From Panopea generosa (Eukaryota; Mollusca; Bivalvia; Adapedonta; Hiatellidae), in the NCBI GenBank assembly GCA_029582155.1, contig CM055894.1, positions 33,011,132 through 33,075,131 on the forward strand: a DNA stretch of 64,000 nucleotides. Reading direction: 5' to 3'. The notes under the pieces were generated by a model. The model had not been told where the DNA came from. It saw only the letters and a list, made by a program, of their open reading frames with translations, and did no database searches. The translations under genes and the position numbers were made by a program. Below are positions 25,511-35,059 of the stretch, in pieces (position 1 is the stretch's first letter; the number at the start of each line of letters is the position of its first letter).

Positions 25511-25621
25511 GTATATTCAGGAAAAAGATGTGGAATCAAAGAAAGTATCATATCGCCATCGACTTCTGTTGAAGCAAATTGTTTTAACTCTAAGAACAAG
25601 AAACGAAATAAATATGTTTGA
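25511..25621 (+). CDS. Possible terminal exon of an unidentified gene
   Basis: The stretch follows a strong acceptor (ttgttgttatttcag at 25,496-25,510). In phase 0 it reads VYSGKRCGIKESIISPSTSV through a lysine-rich end to TGA at 25,619-25,621. A second frame also stays open to 25,624, so the phase is set only by the proposed join to the exon at 20.4 kb. I do not recognise the product. Confidence 0.35.
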   Translation, partial: VYSGKRCGIKESIISPSTSVEANCFNSKNKKRNKYV

Positions 25622-25649
25622 TTAATACCAGAAAATAGTAGCTTAGGTT

Positions 25650-26780
25650 GTTCTCAAATGTGTCATCAAACTCAGTTTGACATTTAAACTGTTTTGCAAT
25701 TGAATGGTTCATTTTAAATATTTCAACTTATGTCACAAATATTGCACCTTTTGAAAGTCACTATGTGTTTCATGAATATGATATAGTTTTTCATGTAATA
25801 ACTAACCGGTGGTCAGATTTCAAATAATTTTATACAAAGGATCATCAGTATGAGACCCTCTACCCAAATAGCTAAAATCAACTTGATCCGTTTAAAAACA
25901 TGGCAGCCAGGGAACAAGGGTTATTTTCTTTTTATATGTATTGTATGTGTTATTTTCAACAGAGGGGAACAATTTCTTCTCTTCCACTATTGATACAAAT
26001 TCAAAGTAATGCAATAAGATTGATCCTTGGATTATCGGTCATCTGCTTACATGTTTTATTATCACTCCCATATAACACCTAAAGAATGAAGGTGGCATGT
26101 AGCACGAAAATTAATGACAATGCATGAAATAGTGTTCAGCGTCCTCTTTTTAATGCTCATATTATATATATATGTTGAATATAATTTTAATTTGTAGACA
26201 AATATATCATACTGTAACTATTTCTTAGACGAGCATGAATAATAGATACTTCAAAATAACTTGTTAAATGAAAACATGGTATTTTGGTGCGTTTAACACA
26301 TGATGTATAAGTTGGCGTTTAAATGATGTTATATATTGAGAATTAAGTATTTGTTCTGCAATATTGTTCATCATGAAAATGTATGGTATAATTTTTTTTC
26401 TCTAAATAATTGAGTTCTAGCATTTTTCATATGACGAAACTACATGTATTTTTATATTTAACAATCTCCAAAATAATATTAAAGACATGTTTTGATAAAC
26501 AAAATATCTTATTAAGTTTAAGTGAAGTCACAGTGAAACCAAACAGCTATATTTCATTAGAGCCAAATTTGGCGACATTGAATTTTTGTATAATGTATAT
26601 TAGCATATTACAGGCTAAGGATCTTATTAAAACTGGCAAAATACATTATCAGATAATAAAAATATGGATTATAAAATTTTGTTCTTGTATATCATTTGTT
26701 CATATTTCATTTTATATATTAAACGTTCATAAAACTTAAAGAGCGCTAACAAAATTGTCAGATAACCAAATTTGATCCTA
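25650..26780. other. AT-rich DNA, no gene supported
   Basis: A 109-codon frame at 26,410-26,739 is rich in Ile, Lys, Phe and Asn as expected from AT-rich noise. I see no signature. Confidence 0.4.
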
Positions 26781-26781
26781 C

Positions 26782-27197
26782 TGACTGAATTCAGCCAAGT
26801 ACATTTTACAGAAGAACGATATGAAATGTATAAAAGACGTTCCGTAGTTTTCATGTTGTATTGTGAGATGCCTAATACTGACTGAATTCAGCCAGCAAGC
26901 AAAATGGTTTCCTTGAAAAGCAGGTTTGCAAACTGACTTCTAAAAGTAAAGTTTGGCTGAATTCAGCCAGTGAAGAGCTGAAATGGCAAATATCGATTTT
27001 ACATGCAGCATTTGCAATTCGTGTTAACTCAACTAAAGTTTGACTGAATTCAACCAATCACTTCATCAGGATTTAATTTAACTTTTATTTGATAATGCCC
27101 ATTTTACTTTTAAATGATACAAGTTCAATTAATTATCCAGCAAAAATATTAAGTGAAACCTATAACCACATGTAATGTAAATGACTGAATTCAGCCA
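26782..27197. repeat. Cluster of five TGRCTGAATTCARCCA palindromes
   Basis: Copies begin at 26,782, 26,879, 26,954, 27,041 and 27,182. The third is a perfect 16-bp palindrome, TGGCTGAATTCAGCCA; the others differ at one to three positions. Spacers are 97, 75, 87 and 141 bp and are not obviously similar to one another. On the minus strand three copies fall in one frame and give the recurring peptide LAEFSQ. Confidence 0.7.
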
Positions 27198-27378
27198 GAT
27201 TGAAAGCATATACTCTACAAATAGGCATGCTGGCTTGAACTTCTTATTGTATTTATATAAAACGACCATGCCGATCATTTAAATGATACTCAATGAACAT
27301 CGCGAGAACAGATGTTACAAATATCAATAGTTTTGACCTTTTCAGAAAAGGGTCAATTTGAATCAGAACGTGTTTTAA

Positions 27379-27720
27379 ATAGTTTGTATACGACCATTAG
27401 TACTTTGTTTTATTTTATATATCTATTTCCGCTCCAATCAATATTTATTTAAAATAAAATTAGTCAGATGTAGTATTAAAATCTATCCCATCGTATCGTT
27501 GTACTGATATAAATCTAAAACGTTAAACTAAGCGTTCACAAAGTTACCACCTAGGGCTATTTTATCGCATCTATAATGGTATCGTCTATCTACGACGCTG
27601 TACATATTAGGTTTTATTTATCTACGACAAAAGGGGTGTCAGGTTAATGCAGAAAATATCAGAAGAGCTTTCAGAACTTTCAGAAATCACGTATTCAATA
27701 TATAAAGTTGTCTTAAGTAA
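27379..27720 (+). repeat. Left terminal inverted repeat of the 14-kb element
   Basis: Inverted copy of 41,379-41,045. Identity is about 99% to 27,654, then lower but collinear through 'aatatataaagttgtctta'. A further diverged relative in the right-arm orientation lies at 36,780-36,990. Confidence 0.75.
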
Positions 27721-27771
27721 TATACGATTCATTTTATAGTTTGCTTATTAGTTTTTACAAAATAGTATAAA

Positions 27772-27939
27772 ATGAATCAGTTTGTATATAACTCATCGTT
27801 CTGTGTAAAGTCGGTTACAATTACGTATATCAAGGACTTGTATAAATCCTCGGGCACATCGATTGTTATCTTTTATACTCTGTTGCTTATGGCGGTAGAA
27901 CTTCGTACAGATAAATTAAGTTTTAAATTAGGGATATAA
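27772..27939 (+). CDS. Small 55-residue ORF, intron-less paralogue
   Basis: The ORF starts MNQFVYNSSFCVKSVTITYI and ends ELRTDKLSFKLGI. Its first 139 bases align without gaps to 36,744-36,606 on the minus strand, with six substitutions (three silent). The paralogue is interrupted after ...CTTCGTACAG by 1,492 bases; here TACAG (27,906-27,910) runs straight into ataaattaag. A hydrophobic patch (SIVIFYTLLLMAVEL) could be a membrane segment. Whether it is translated is uncertain. Confidence 0.4.
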   Translation: MNQFVYNSSFCVKSVTITYIKDLYKSSGTSIVIFYTLLLMAVELRTDKLSFKLGI

Positions 27940-27944
27940 TACGC

Positions 27945-28260
27945 ATGTCATTAGCGATTAAGTACGTGAAAAAGAAATCAGCGAGAGTCGTTGATATTCC
28001 GTTTCTACTCGATGGAAATGTACATTGAAAATGTTGATCAATACGTTCGGGAAAGGAGAGTTACATAAAGATATAAGAAGATGTTCAAAAAAACGAGCAG
28101 GGACTGATTTACACGAAACATGGAGTGAGAATGTCAATATAATCCGCTATTAAAGTGCGCGATGTTTTGTTCGAATACAAACAAACAATTATTGAGAACG
28201 TCGAACAAACTAAAAGACTTATGAAGCTAGCACAATTGTTATGTGGCAAATTTCAGTGAA
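27945..28260 (+). pseudogene. Coding-like but broken stretch
   Basis: Successive frames give MSLAIKYVKKKSARVVDIPF, then YSMEMYIENVDQYVRERRVT, then IKVRDVLFEYKQTIIENVEQ and TKRLMKLAQLLCGKF, interrupted by stops and frameshifts. The composition is protein-like (charged and amphipathic) rather than AT noise. I cannot assign a family. It may be a decayed gene of the 14-kb element. Confidence 0.3.
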
Positions 28261-28806
28261 ATTTGTTGATAATATTTGTTTTGAATCACGGAAAAAGACG
28301 ACACATTTTATTTAAATTTGTTGATAATAGTTTTGAATAACTGAAAATTGTGTCGTACGGTAAACTTTGATTTGAGTATTTTTGAATAATAAACGCGTAA
28401 TTTTAACATTAGTGATAAACTTTTCTATTTCGATATTTGCATTTTTTGAATATTTTCGCAGCTTGTCGAACATACTAATCGGATCACTTAATCACTTAAA
28501 CAAGGGTTCAATTTTAGCAATAGTCTTGACTTAAAGCAATTATCCGCAAGTGTTTTGACTGAGAGAGCTTAGCCGAATATGAATAATCAGTTTAATCAAA
28601 GGTAGTCGAAACACCTAAATTGATGTAACAACATGTTATAGATGTACAAAATTGGGGTTTCCTGGGATTAGTTTAAGCCTAATCGCATTATTTTATGTAG
28701 ATGCCCCCTTTTTCGCAACTAACACGCTATGAAATGATTGGTCAAGAAATCACCCCTAATTAATATACAGCATTTCATTGGCTTAAACTGACAGGACACT
28801 TTTCAT

Positions 28807-28814
28807 TATATAAG
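28807..28814 (+). promoter_or_regulatory. TATA box of the CARD-like gene
   Basis: The sequence TATATAAG lies about 30 bases before the start of the 82-base candidate exon 1 (28,836-28,917), which ends at a strong donor, GTAAGTG. Confidence 0.45.
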
Positions 28815-28835
28815 GTACATTACTCCAAGTCCAGT

Positions 28836-29763
28836 CACTTAACATCTGTGATTCGTTATATTAAATTGTGTAATAAAGTTTTATTGGACTGGAAAAGGAC
28901 CTCTTTTATCTTTTTAGGTAAGTGAACTTTTCTTGAAGTTTATTTGTAGATACATGTTATTTTGTTTTAAAATAAATCTTATGTTCTGCCATAATAAATA
29001 TAAAGTGTGAAAGTTTAAAATATATCTTTGGTATATGTGAGATTCAATTGAAAGTAATCAGAATTGTTATTCATGAATGGATTTGTTTCGAGTTTGTCGA
29101 TAAGTTGATATACATGAAGTCCAAGATGGTTTATTCAATTAAGTACTTTTTAGGTTCATATGAACATTATTGTTTATGTTTTTTCTTTTACACCTGCAGT
29201 ATCTTAATGAACCAAATTATATTATTTATAGATGTATATTATGTACAAACTTCAACAGTACAAAATACCATTCCGGTCTTTTCGGTATTTGTCTCTTTCG
29301 GTTCGATAAGTTAAATTATGTACTCTCGTAAATTAAAGTTGCACAAAACAAAATTTAGAATTGAAAATTTATAAATTGTTTATAAGTTTTTGTTATTATA
29401 CTTGTTTTATAATTGAGAAATGGATTATATGTTAAGATGCGAATAGTTTAGATTGTTATTAAATGAATTGCTTCTGCTTTCGTGTTAAATGTCAGTTTAA
29501 TTTGGCGTATTGCTTTTACAAAAACAGTCAACAGACTGTGAAGAATTTTATTCATATTCTATATGAGATTGGTTTTGTTTATAACACCTTGGATATATAT
29601 TGATGGAAAATGCATTGATATTTAGTTTATTTGTAATTGTGTTATATTCTGTTCTGTTCTATATGCTTTTAATTTAACTTCACTTAACATCTGTGACTAG
29701 TTACATTAAATTGTGTAATAAAGTTTTATTGTACTTGAAAAGGACCTCTTTTTATCTTTTTAG
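28836..29763 (+). repeat. Direct repeat: candidate exon 1 and the intron's acceptor end
   Basis: The segment 28,836-28,917 and the segment 29,681-29,763 are about 90% identical. The first ends ...atctttttag and is followed by gtaagtg. The second also ends ...atctttttag and is followed by aaaccgcc. Exon 1 and the 3' end of the 846-base intron are thus copies of each other. Each copy also contains AATAAA, so a terminal-repeat (LTR-like) reading is possible. Confidence 0.65.
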
Positions 29764-30156
29764 AAACCGCCCCCATATTCACCGCATAAAACGGCACAAA
29801 ACAATGATGGCTTTACATCGATAAAATAAACGAGATTTACTCTACTCAAGGGTTGAGTTGCGAGGGGTGTACATCTGATAATCCGAGCCAATGAGAACAC
29901 GAAGGCTATGGAGGGTGTTTGGTGGAATGGAGCGTCATAGTGAACGATTTATGGGATACCGTGGAAACGGTGATAGAACCGGAAGTAGTTTTAGCTCTTG
30001 CTGAGAAAGCACTTCCCCCACATTTCTAACATGAAAGGAGTAATGACTTCCAAACAATTCGTCATATCCGACCCGCCTACCGAAGAGCTGAGGAAGTTGA
30101 TTATATTGAAAGATTCACTACAAGACGACAAAATGTTTAAAGCTTTCGATATTTAA
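29764..30156 (+). pseudogene. CARD-like (death-fold) ORF with a one-base frameshift
   Basis: Downstream of the candidate acceptor at 29,763, one frame reads VNDLWDTVETVIEPEVVLAL and AEKALP; after the five-C run at 30,014-30,018 another frame continues HISNMKGVMTSKQF and TEELRKLIILKDSLQDDKMF to TAA at 30,156. Losing one C makes the two frames continuous. The pattern of hydrophobic positions, the 'GVMTSKQF' turn and the 'TEELRKLIIL' helix resemble CARD domains of apoptosis and innate-immunity adaptors. This is a by-eye match without alignment. The initiating ATG is unclear. It could be another death-fold type or unrelated. Confidence 0.4.
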
Positions 30157-30159
30157 ATT

Positions 30160-31040
30160 ACCACAAGTGTATATGCCTATTTTATAAGTTTATATTCGCA
30201 TTATTAGTTTAACATACTCACATATAACCGACTTTATATTACATGTATAGTTTAATGTTGAGATTCGTGAATTAAAAGTTTATCAAAGCACAGTTATTAC
30301 GTTGTCATATTTTGTAACATTACTACTTTACCTCTTCATAAATATTTGCCAGGATTAATCAGTAAGATGTACCTTCCGTTCCGAATTGTACACTAATTAT
30401 AATTATTATTCTGCAATTTAAATACACATCCGAGATTACTGATGGAATCTTTCAAAGATCTATTAAGAGATAGAATGTAGTAATTTCATTTCCATACTTT
30501 AACCGGTTTGTGAGACTACTATCGATCTACGTTTCGATGTTCACCCGTCCTTCCATCCTTCCGTCTGTCTGTCCATCGAACAGTTTCAGTTCGATAATTT
30601 GTTTTAATATTGGATTATCGATTTATCAGTAACTACTTGTAGTGATGAAATGACTTTAAACGTATCATTTTCGAGGGTTTTGTTATTAATACATCATGAT
30701 TGTAAATACATAAAAAAAAAAAACAACAACAAACTCAGTCAATTTTATTATAGAACTTTTAATTATAAAAATATGAACATCAAATAAAAAATAATAATAA
30801 TAATCAACATTTGAAATGAGTCATATACAAAAACAAAAGAGCACACACACTTTTTCATCGAGCGACAAAACAGTGAAGTCACGTGTGATAATCGTCACGT
30901 ATGTAGATAATCAGTTTTTAGAATAACACTCGTATACCGTCGCTTTTCAACGGTTACCTGAACAAAAAAAATGAAATTAATTTTCTTAAAAACACCCACG
31001 CATGCTCTAATTCATATGCAAATGAACACTCACACACTTA
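30160..31040. other. AT-rich DNA inside the 14-kb element
   Basis: No ORF of note. A short pyrimidine-rich stretch (cccgtccttccatccttccg) at about 30,545 lies between two 'ttcgat' sequences. Confidence 0.4.
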
Positions 31041-31076
<36 letters not shown>

Positions 31077-31078
31077 CG
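31041..31078 (+). repeat. (CGCA)n microsatellite
   Basis: About nine uninterrupted CGCA units. Confidence 0.9.
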
Positions 31079-31149
31079 TCCTTTAACACTTTTCAATTAT
31101 ATACACTTTCGCTCCTTCTTTAATAGACTGTTTAAGACAGGTTTGACTG

Positions 31150-31153
<4 letters not shown>

Positions 31154-31201
<48 letters not shown>
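31154..31201. repeat. (TA)n microsatellite
   Basis: About 24 uninterrupted TA units. Confidence 0.95.
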
Positions 31202-31206
<5 letters not shown>

Positions 31207-31669
31207 AACAAACACAAAACCACACATCAGTGAGATCGAGAATTAAAATCTATCACAAAAGTAAAAATATGTTTTCGAACAGCTATAATTAAAGTGTAAA
31301 GAAACTGCTATAAAATGACTAGTTCTAAATCTATAATATTATGCTGTTATAGCAGTAAAATGTATAACAAAAACAATTTCTATAAAATGACTAGTTCTAT
31401 TTCTATAATATTATGCTAGTATACCTATACAAATAACACACAAAGTTATTAAAAGAAAACATATAAATTTGTGTTCAGTAAACGATGTAAAGTTATTGAT
31501 TGCTGTCTCATTAGAAAATTATGATTGATTCCATCCGTAGTTATTCTTATGAATGATTTTACCTGTCAAATTTTCCGGGTTTTTTTATTCGTCAATACTT
31601 TAGTATAACAATGAGGAATCATTTGCTACTCTGCGATTTAATATTTAGTCACCAATACTCATGATTTCT

Positions 31670-31671
<2 letters not shown>

Positions 31672-31737
<66 letters not shown>
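31672..31737. repeat. (AT)n microsatellite
   Basis: About 33 uninterrupted AT units. Confidence 0.95.
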
Positions 31738-31741
<4 letters not shown>

Positions 31742-32113
31742 TGTAGTTATACAACTTTTGTAAAATAATCACTAAAATATTAGCGATATAGGTCATGCCT
31801 CTTTAAATACTTAAAACTTAACTAAAATTTAGACTAGTTACATAAATGACTTTAATAAGAAGAATTAAATCAAATTTACGTTCATATTGTTATGAAATTA
31901 TTTCTATATTTGTTTAAGTTTTTAAGTAATCACTCGAATAAGAATATGACGAAACTGTAGCGTGTGTGTGATATTTACATGATCTAAAATAATTAATATT
32001 ATTTTAATCTTATGTATGTTTACAAAACTCAGGGGTTTTCAGTTCTCTGTTATGAAACCACTTTCAAAAGAAATGAGGGTATTGATGTTTAATCAGTTGT
32101 TGGGAAACCGACA

Positions 32114-33415
32114 CTATGGTCTTCTATTTCGATCTTGACGTCTAAGCGGCGCTGGAGCGGGAAGTCTCATCTGATTTCGTCTGCGTACCGGATGTCGTCG
32201 AAAATCGTCTGCTAGACTAACTTGTTGATGGTTGTTTGGATAAATTGGTCGCAATAGCACTATGTTGACAGTTAATGTTATGCCCAAACCTGAAATATTG
32301 TTGATAGCTGTCAGTCGGTTTTTAACGAGCTGGGAGTTTGGAAGTGAATTTCTTCTTCTATTTCACGTGGTATATTTCTGACTGCGCGTTTCTTTATTTT
32401 AATAACTATGCACACAACCAACGAAATGAAGAGAATGCCTGTAAAGTAGAGGAAGAATACTACTAGCTAGCTAATGAAATAACGTTATTATAAATATATA
32501 TTACTTACCAAGTTTATGACATGTATATAATTTCCGTGTTTGTTGTATACGGATTTGTTTTAATTATCTTCCTCAGAAATACTGATCAAACAAATATTAC
32601 AATCAGCAGCAGACCAATAAATACTAAATTATTTTTACTTAATTATTTTATTTTATTTTACGTCGTTATAAACACATACCTGCCATCACAATAACAGCGA
32701 TCTGTAAAGCTAGCCGTTTACTGTCGTAGTTGTTGTTTGTTCTATCCCGTGATGTTGGTTCGTAGATTACAGTCAACGAGGTAGAGGTGTGAGTCGATTC
32801 AGTCGCGGTCGCCGAGGTGATGGTGGTTGTCGATGGGAGTATAGACGGGTCAATCTCAAATCTCTAAAGCATTATATAAACAGAAATAACTTAAGTTACG
32901 AACCTCCTAACAATATTAGTAACATTAACGGTAATAAGTAAATAAACATGCGTTATGTTCTAGTCTATTACATCTATTTTTAATATTCGGTTTAACATGT
33001 CTATTGATATGACATAGACATATTACGTGTATGTGTTAAAAAACAAAGTTAAAAAAAAAGTAAACTTACACATGTCTTTCCTTCCACTTTAACTGCAACC
33101 AAACTCGGTGCACGTATTCTTTCACACGTTACAGAGAAAGAGAGACTTGAAATTGTTATATCTATACACGTTAAATCCGGCATCAAACGATTTTCAATTT
33201 TTATTGTTCCTTCAGCAAAATATTCCAAAATAAGTTGTTTCACTCCTTCTAATCTACGATCAACGATAACATGTCCCTTTATTGGGAATGAATACAATGT
33301 TTTTGTTGGTATATGAACACGTATTCTGGTTAATAACATAGTTTTCTCCGCTACAACAACAACAACAACAACATACTGTCAAAATCAACATCCATCCCAA
33401 AGTAAAGCACGCCAT
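32114..33415 (-). CDS. Type I membrane protein with alternative 3' exons (hypothetical)
   Basis: Exons read on the minus strand. A candidate signal-peptide start at 33,415 reads MACFTLGWMLILTV. An ectodomain exon (33,350-33,070) includes VDRRLEGVKQLILEYFAEGT and three cysteines, and ends at TGT before GTAAGT. A Ser/Thr-rich stalk exon (32,863-32,680) begins RFEIDPSILPSTTTITSATA, then LALQIAVIVMAG, ending in phase 1 at GCAG before GTATGT. Two acceptors follow. One at 32,438 gives ILFISLVVCIVIKIKKRAVR and stops at 32,311. One at 32,289 gives LGITLTVNIVLLRP plus an Arg-rich tail and stops at 32,114. Either completes a transmembrane helix. The signal peptide is one base out of frame with the ectodomain across a (GTT)n run; a very short intron or a frameshift would explain this. 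I recognise no family. Confidence 0.6.
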
Positions 33416-33419
33416 TCTT

Positions 33420-34019
33420 AATTATTTCAACTTATTACAGTTAAATCAATCGGAAAATGACCAGTACGTGGGTGATTTCATTCAAAATTAAAAGGTAGTT
33501 ATGTAATATAATTTCATCATCTTTCATATCAAATGGACTAGTCCAGTTTGACCATTAGGCGATTAGCGTTATCACAGCTGGTGGTGGTAAGATCAAAGGA
33601 CTTTCTCTTTACTCTAAGTTAACCTACGTGAACAGAACAGAACAGATATTGTTAATGAGTAATTTCGAATGATATTTTAAGAAGAAAGAAATTAGATTAT
33701 ATTATTGTGTGTGTTTTGATGATAAAAAGAATGACACAGGCGTATATAAATTGCTTGCTTAGAGTTGCATGCAATATTATAGTGTTGCAATCGCATGGTG
33801 GAATCAAATCGTTATAAAACTTATCGGTATTATGTTAAATTGTGTTAGTCAGGAAGGGCGTGTTACCGCTACGCATATACAAACAAAAGTATAACACTAA
33901 CCTATCTTAGAATGAAATAACACAAATACTTAATATAATGATTTGTTTCAGCCCTGGATTACTAAAACATGTTATGTTTGCGAGTACGAATATTAACGAA
34001 ACCAAAATCATATGAAATA

Positions 34020-34020
<1 letters not shown>
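33420..34020. other. AT-rich DNA, no gene supported
   Basis: Upstream of the minus-strand membrane-protein gene. It probably contains that gene's promoter, but no clear TATA box could be fixed. Confidence 0.35.
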
Positions 34021-34021
<1 letters not shown>

Positions 34022-34072
<51 letters not shown>

Positions 34073-34112
34073 ATCCATCCATCCATCCATCCATCCATCC
34101 ATCCATCCATCC
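34022..34112. repeat. Compound (CT)n-(ATCC)n microsatellite
   Basis: (CT) units to about 34,068, then about eleven ATCC units, then short ATCT repeats. It creates spurious frames on both strands. Confidence 0.95.
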
Positions 34113-35059
34113 ATCTATATATCTATCTATCTAGTCTATCTGTTCTGTATATCAATCAATCTCTGTCCATTAATAGTACTTAACTTGTCAATGCGTTGAT
34201 CATTAGATTTTTTTTTAATTTTGCGCGTTATATCTCACCCCTTTGTCCGTTTCATCTATGTTTGTTAAGTCTGCTATGTATATTAAGTAAATAAAACGTT
34301 AATTGCCTTTATTTTATATATTATTTCATTATTTCTCTGTGATCTGTTACACCCCCTATCATGCCATATCCCCTCCCCCATATTATTTTTGTTTTATATA
34401 AAAAAAAAGAATAGAAGGAGTCGAACAAAAATAAAATGGTTAACTGTTCTGTTGTGTTCTAGACAATGGACACTTATATGAGTACACATGGTAAGGTACA
34501 AGTATTTATGGAACCTGACATTATACAGACGGTTTGTATCCCTTCTAAATCACTTTCAAAGAGAGGTGTTAATTAGCCTTAATCTTTAGGAATGTTTACC
34601 CAGGTCAGATGTGAATGCATTGATTTACAGCAGACCCTTTCCTCCCTCCCCCAACACATCTGAGAATTTGTAAAAACATTCAATTATCAGATCATAAAAC
34701 ACGGTTTAACCAGTATAGCAATACGCATGCTGAATGATATAAAAACTTAATTTTCAAATTATTAACTACTTAAATCAATAATTAACTATTGTATTTAGAC
34801 CTTTACATTAATTAAACTGTCAACAAATTTAAATTTACAGACGTAGTCAGACTTATATCTCAATTATTATCAGAGATAGCCATGTACGCTAGTGTTGTTG
34901 TAAGATAGGACGTGCTCCTAACCTTGTTCTGGTGTAGATATGCATATTCATGAGACAATATTAAGAATGGTCTTTACGCGTCATCGGAAATAAACGCAAA
35001 ACTGCGCTATCTCTTAAATAACTGTCAAAACATATGCGTACTCTTACTGCAGTCTGCGT

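Noticed and set aside
33907-34199. MDGW/RERE and [10 protein letters not shown] frames
   Set aside because: Arise from the (CT)n-(ATCC)n compound microsatellite.
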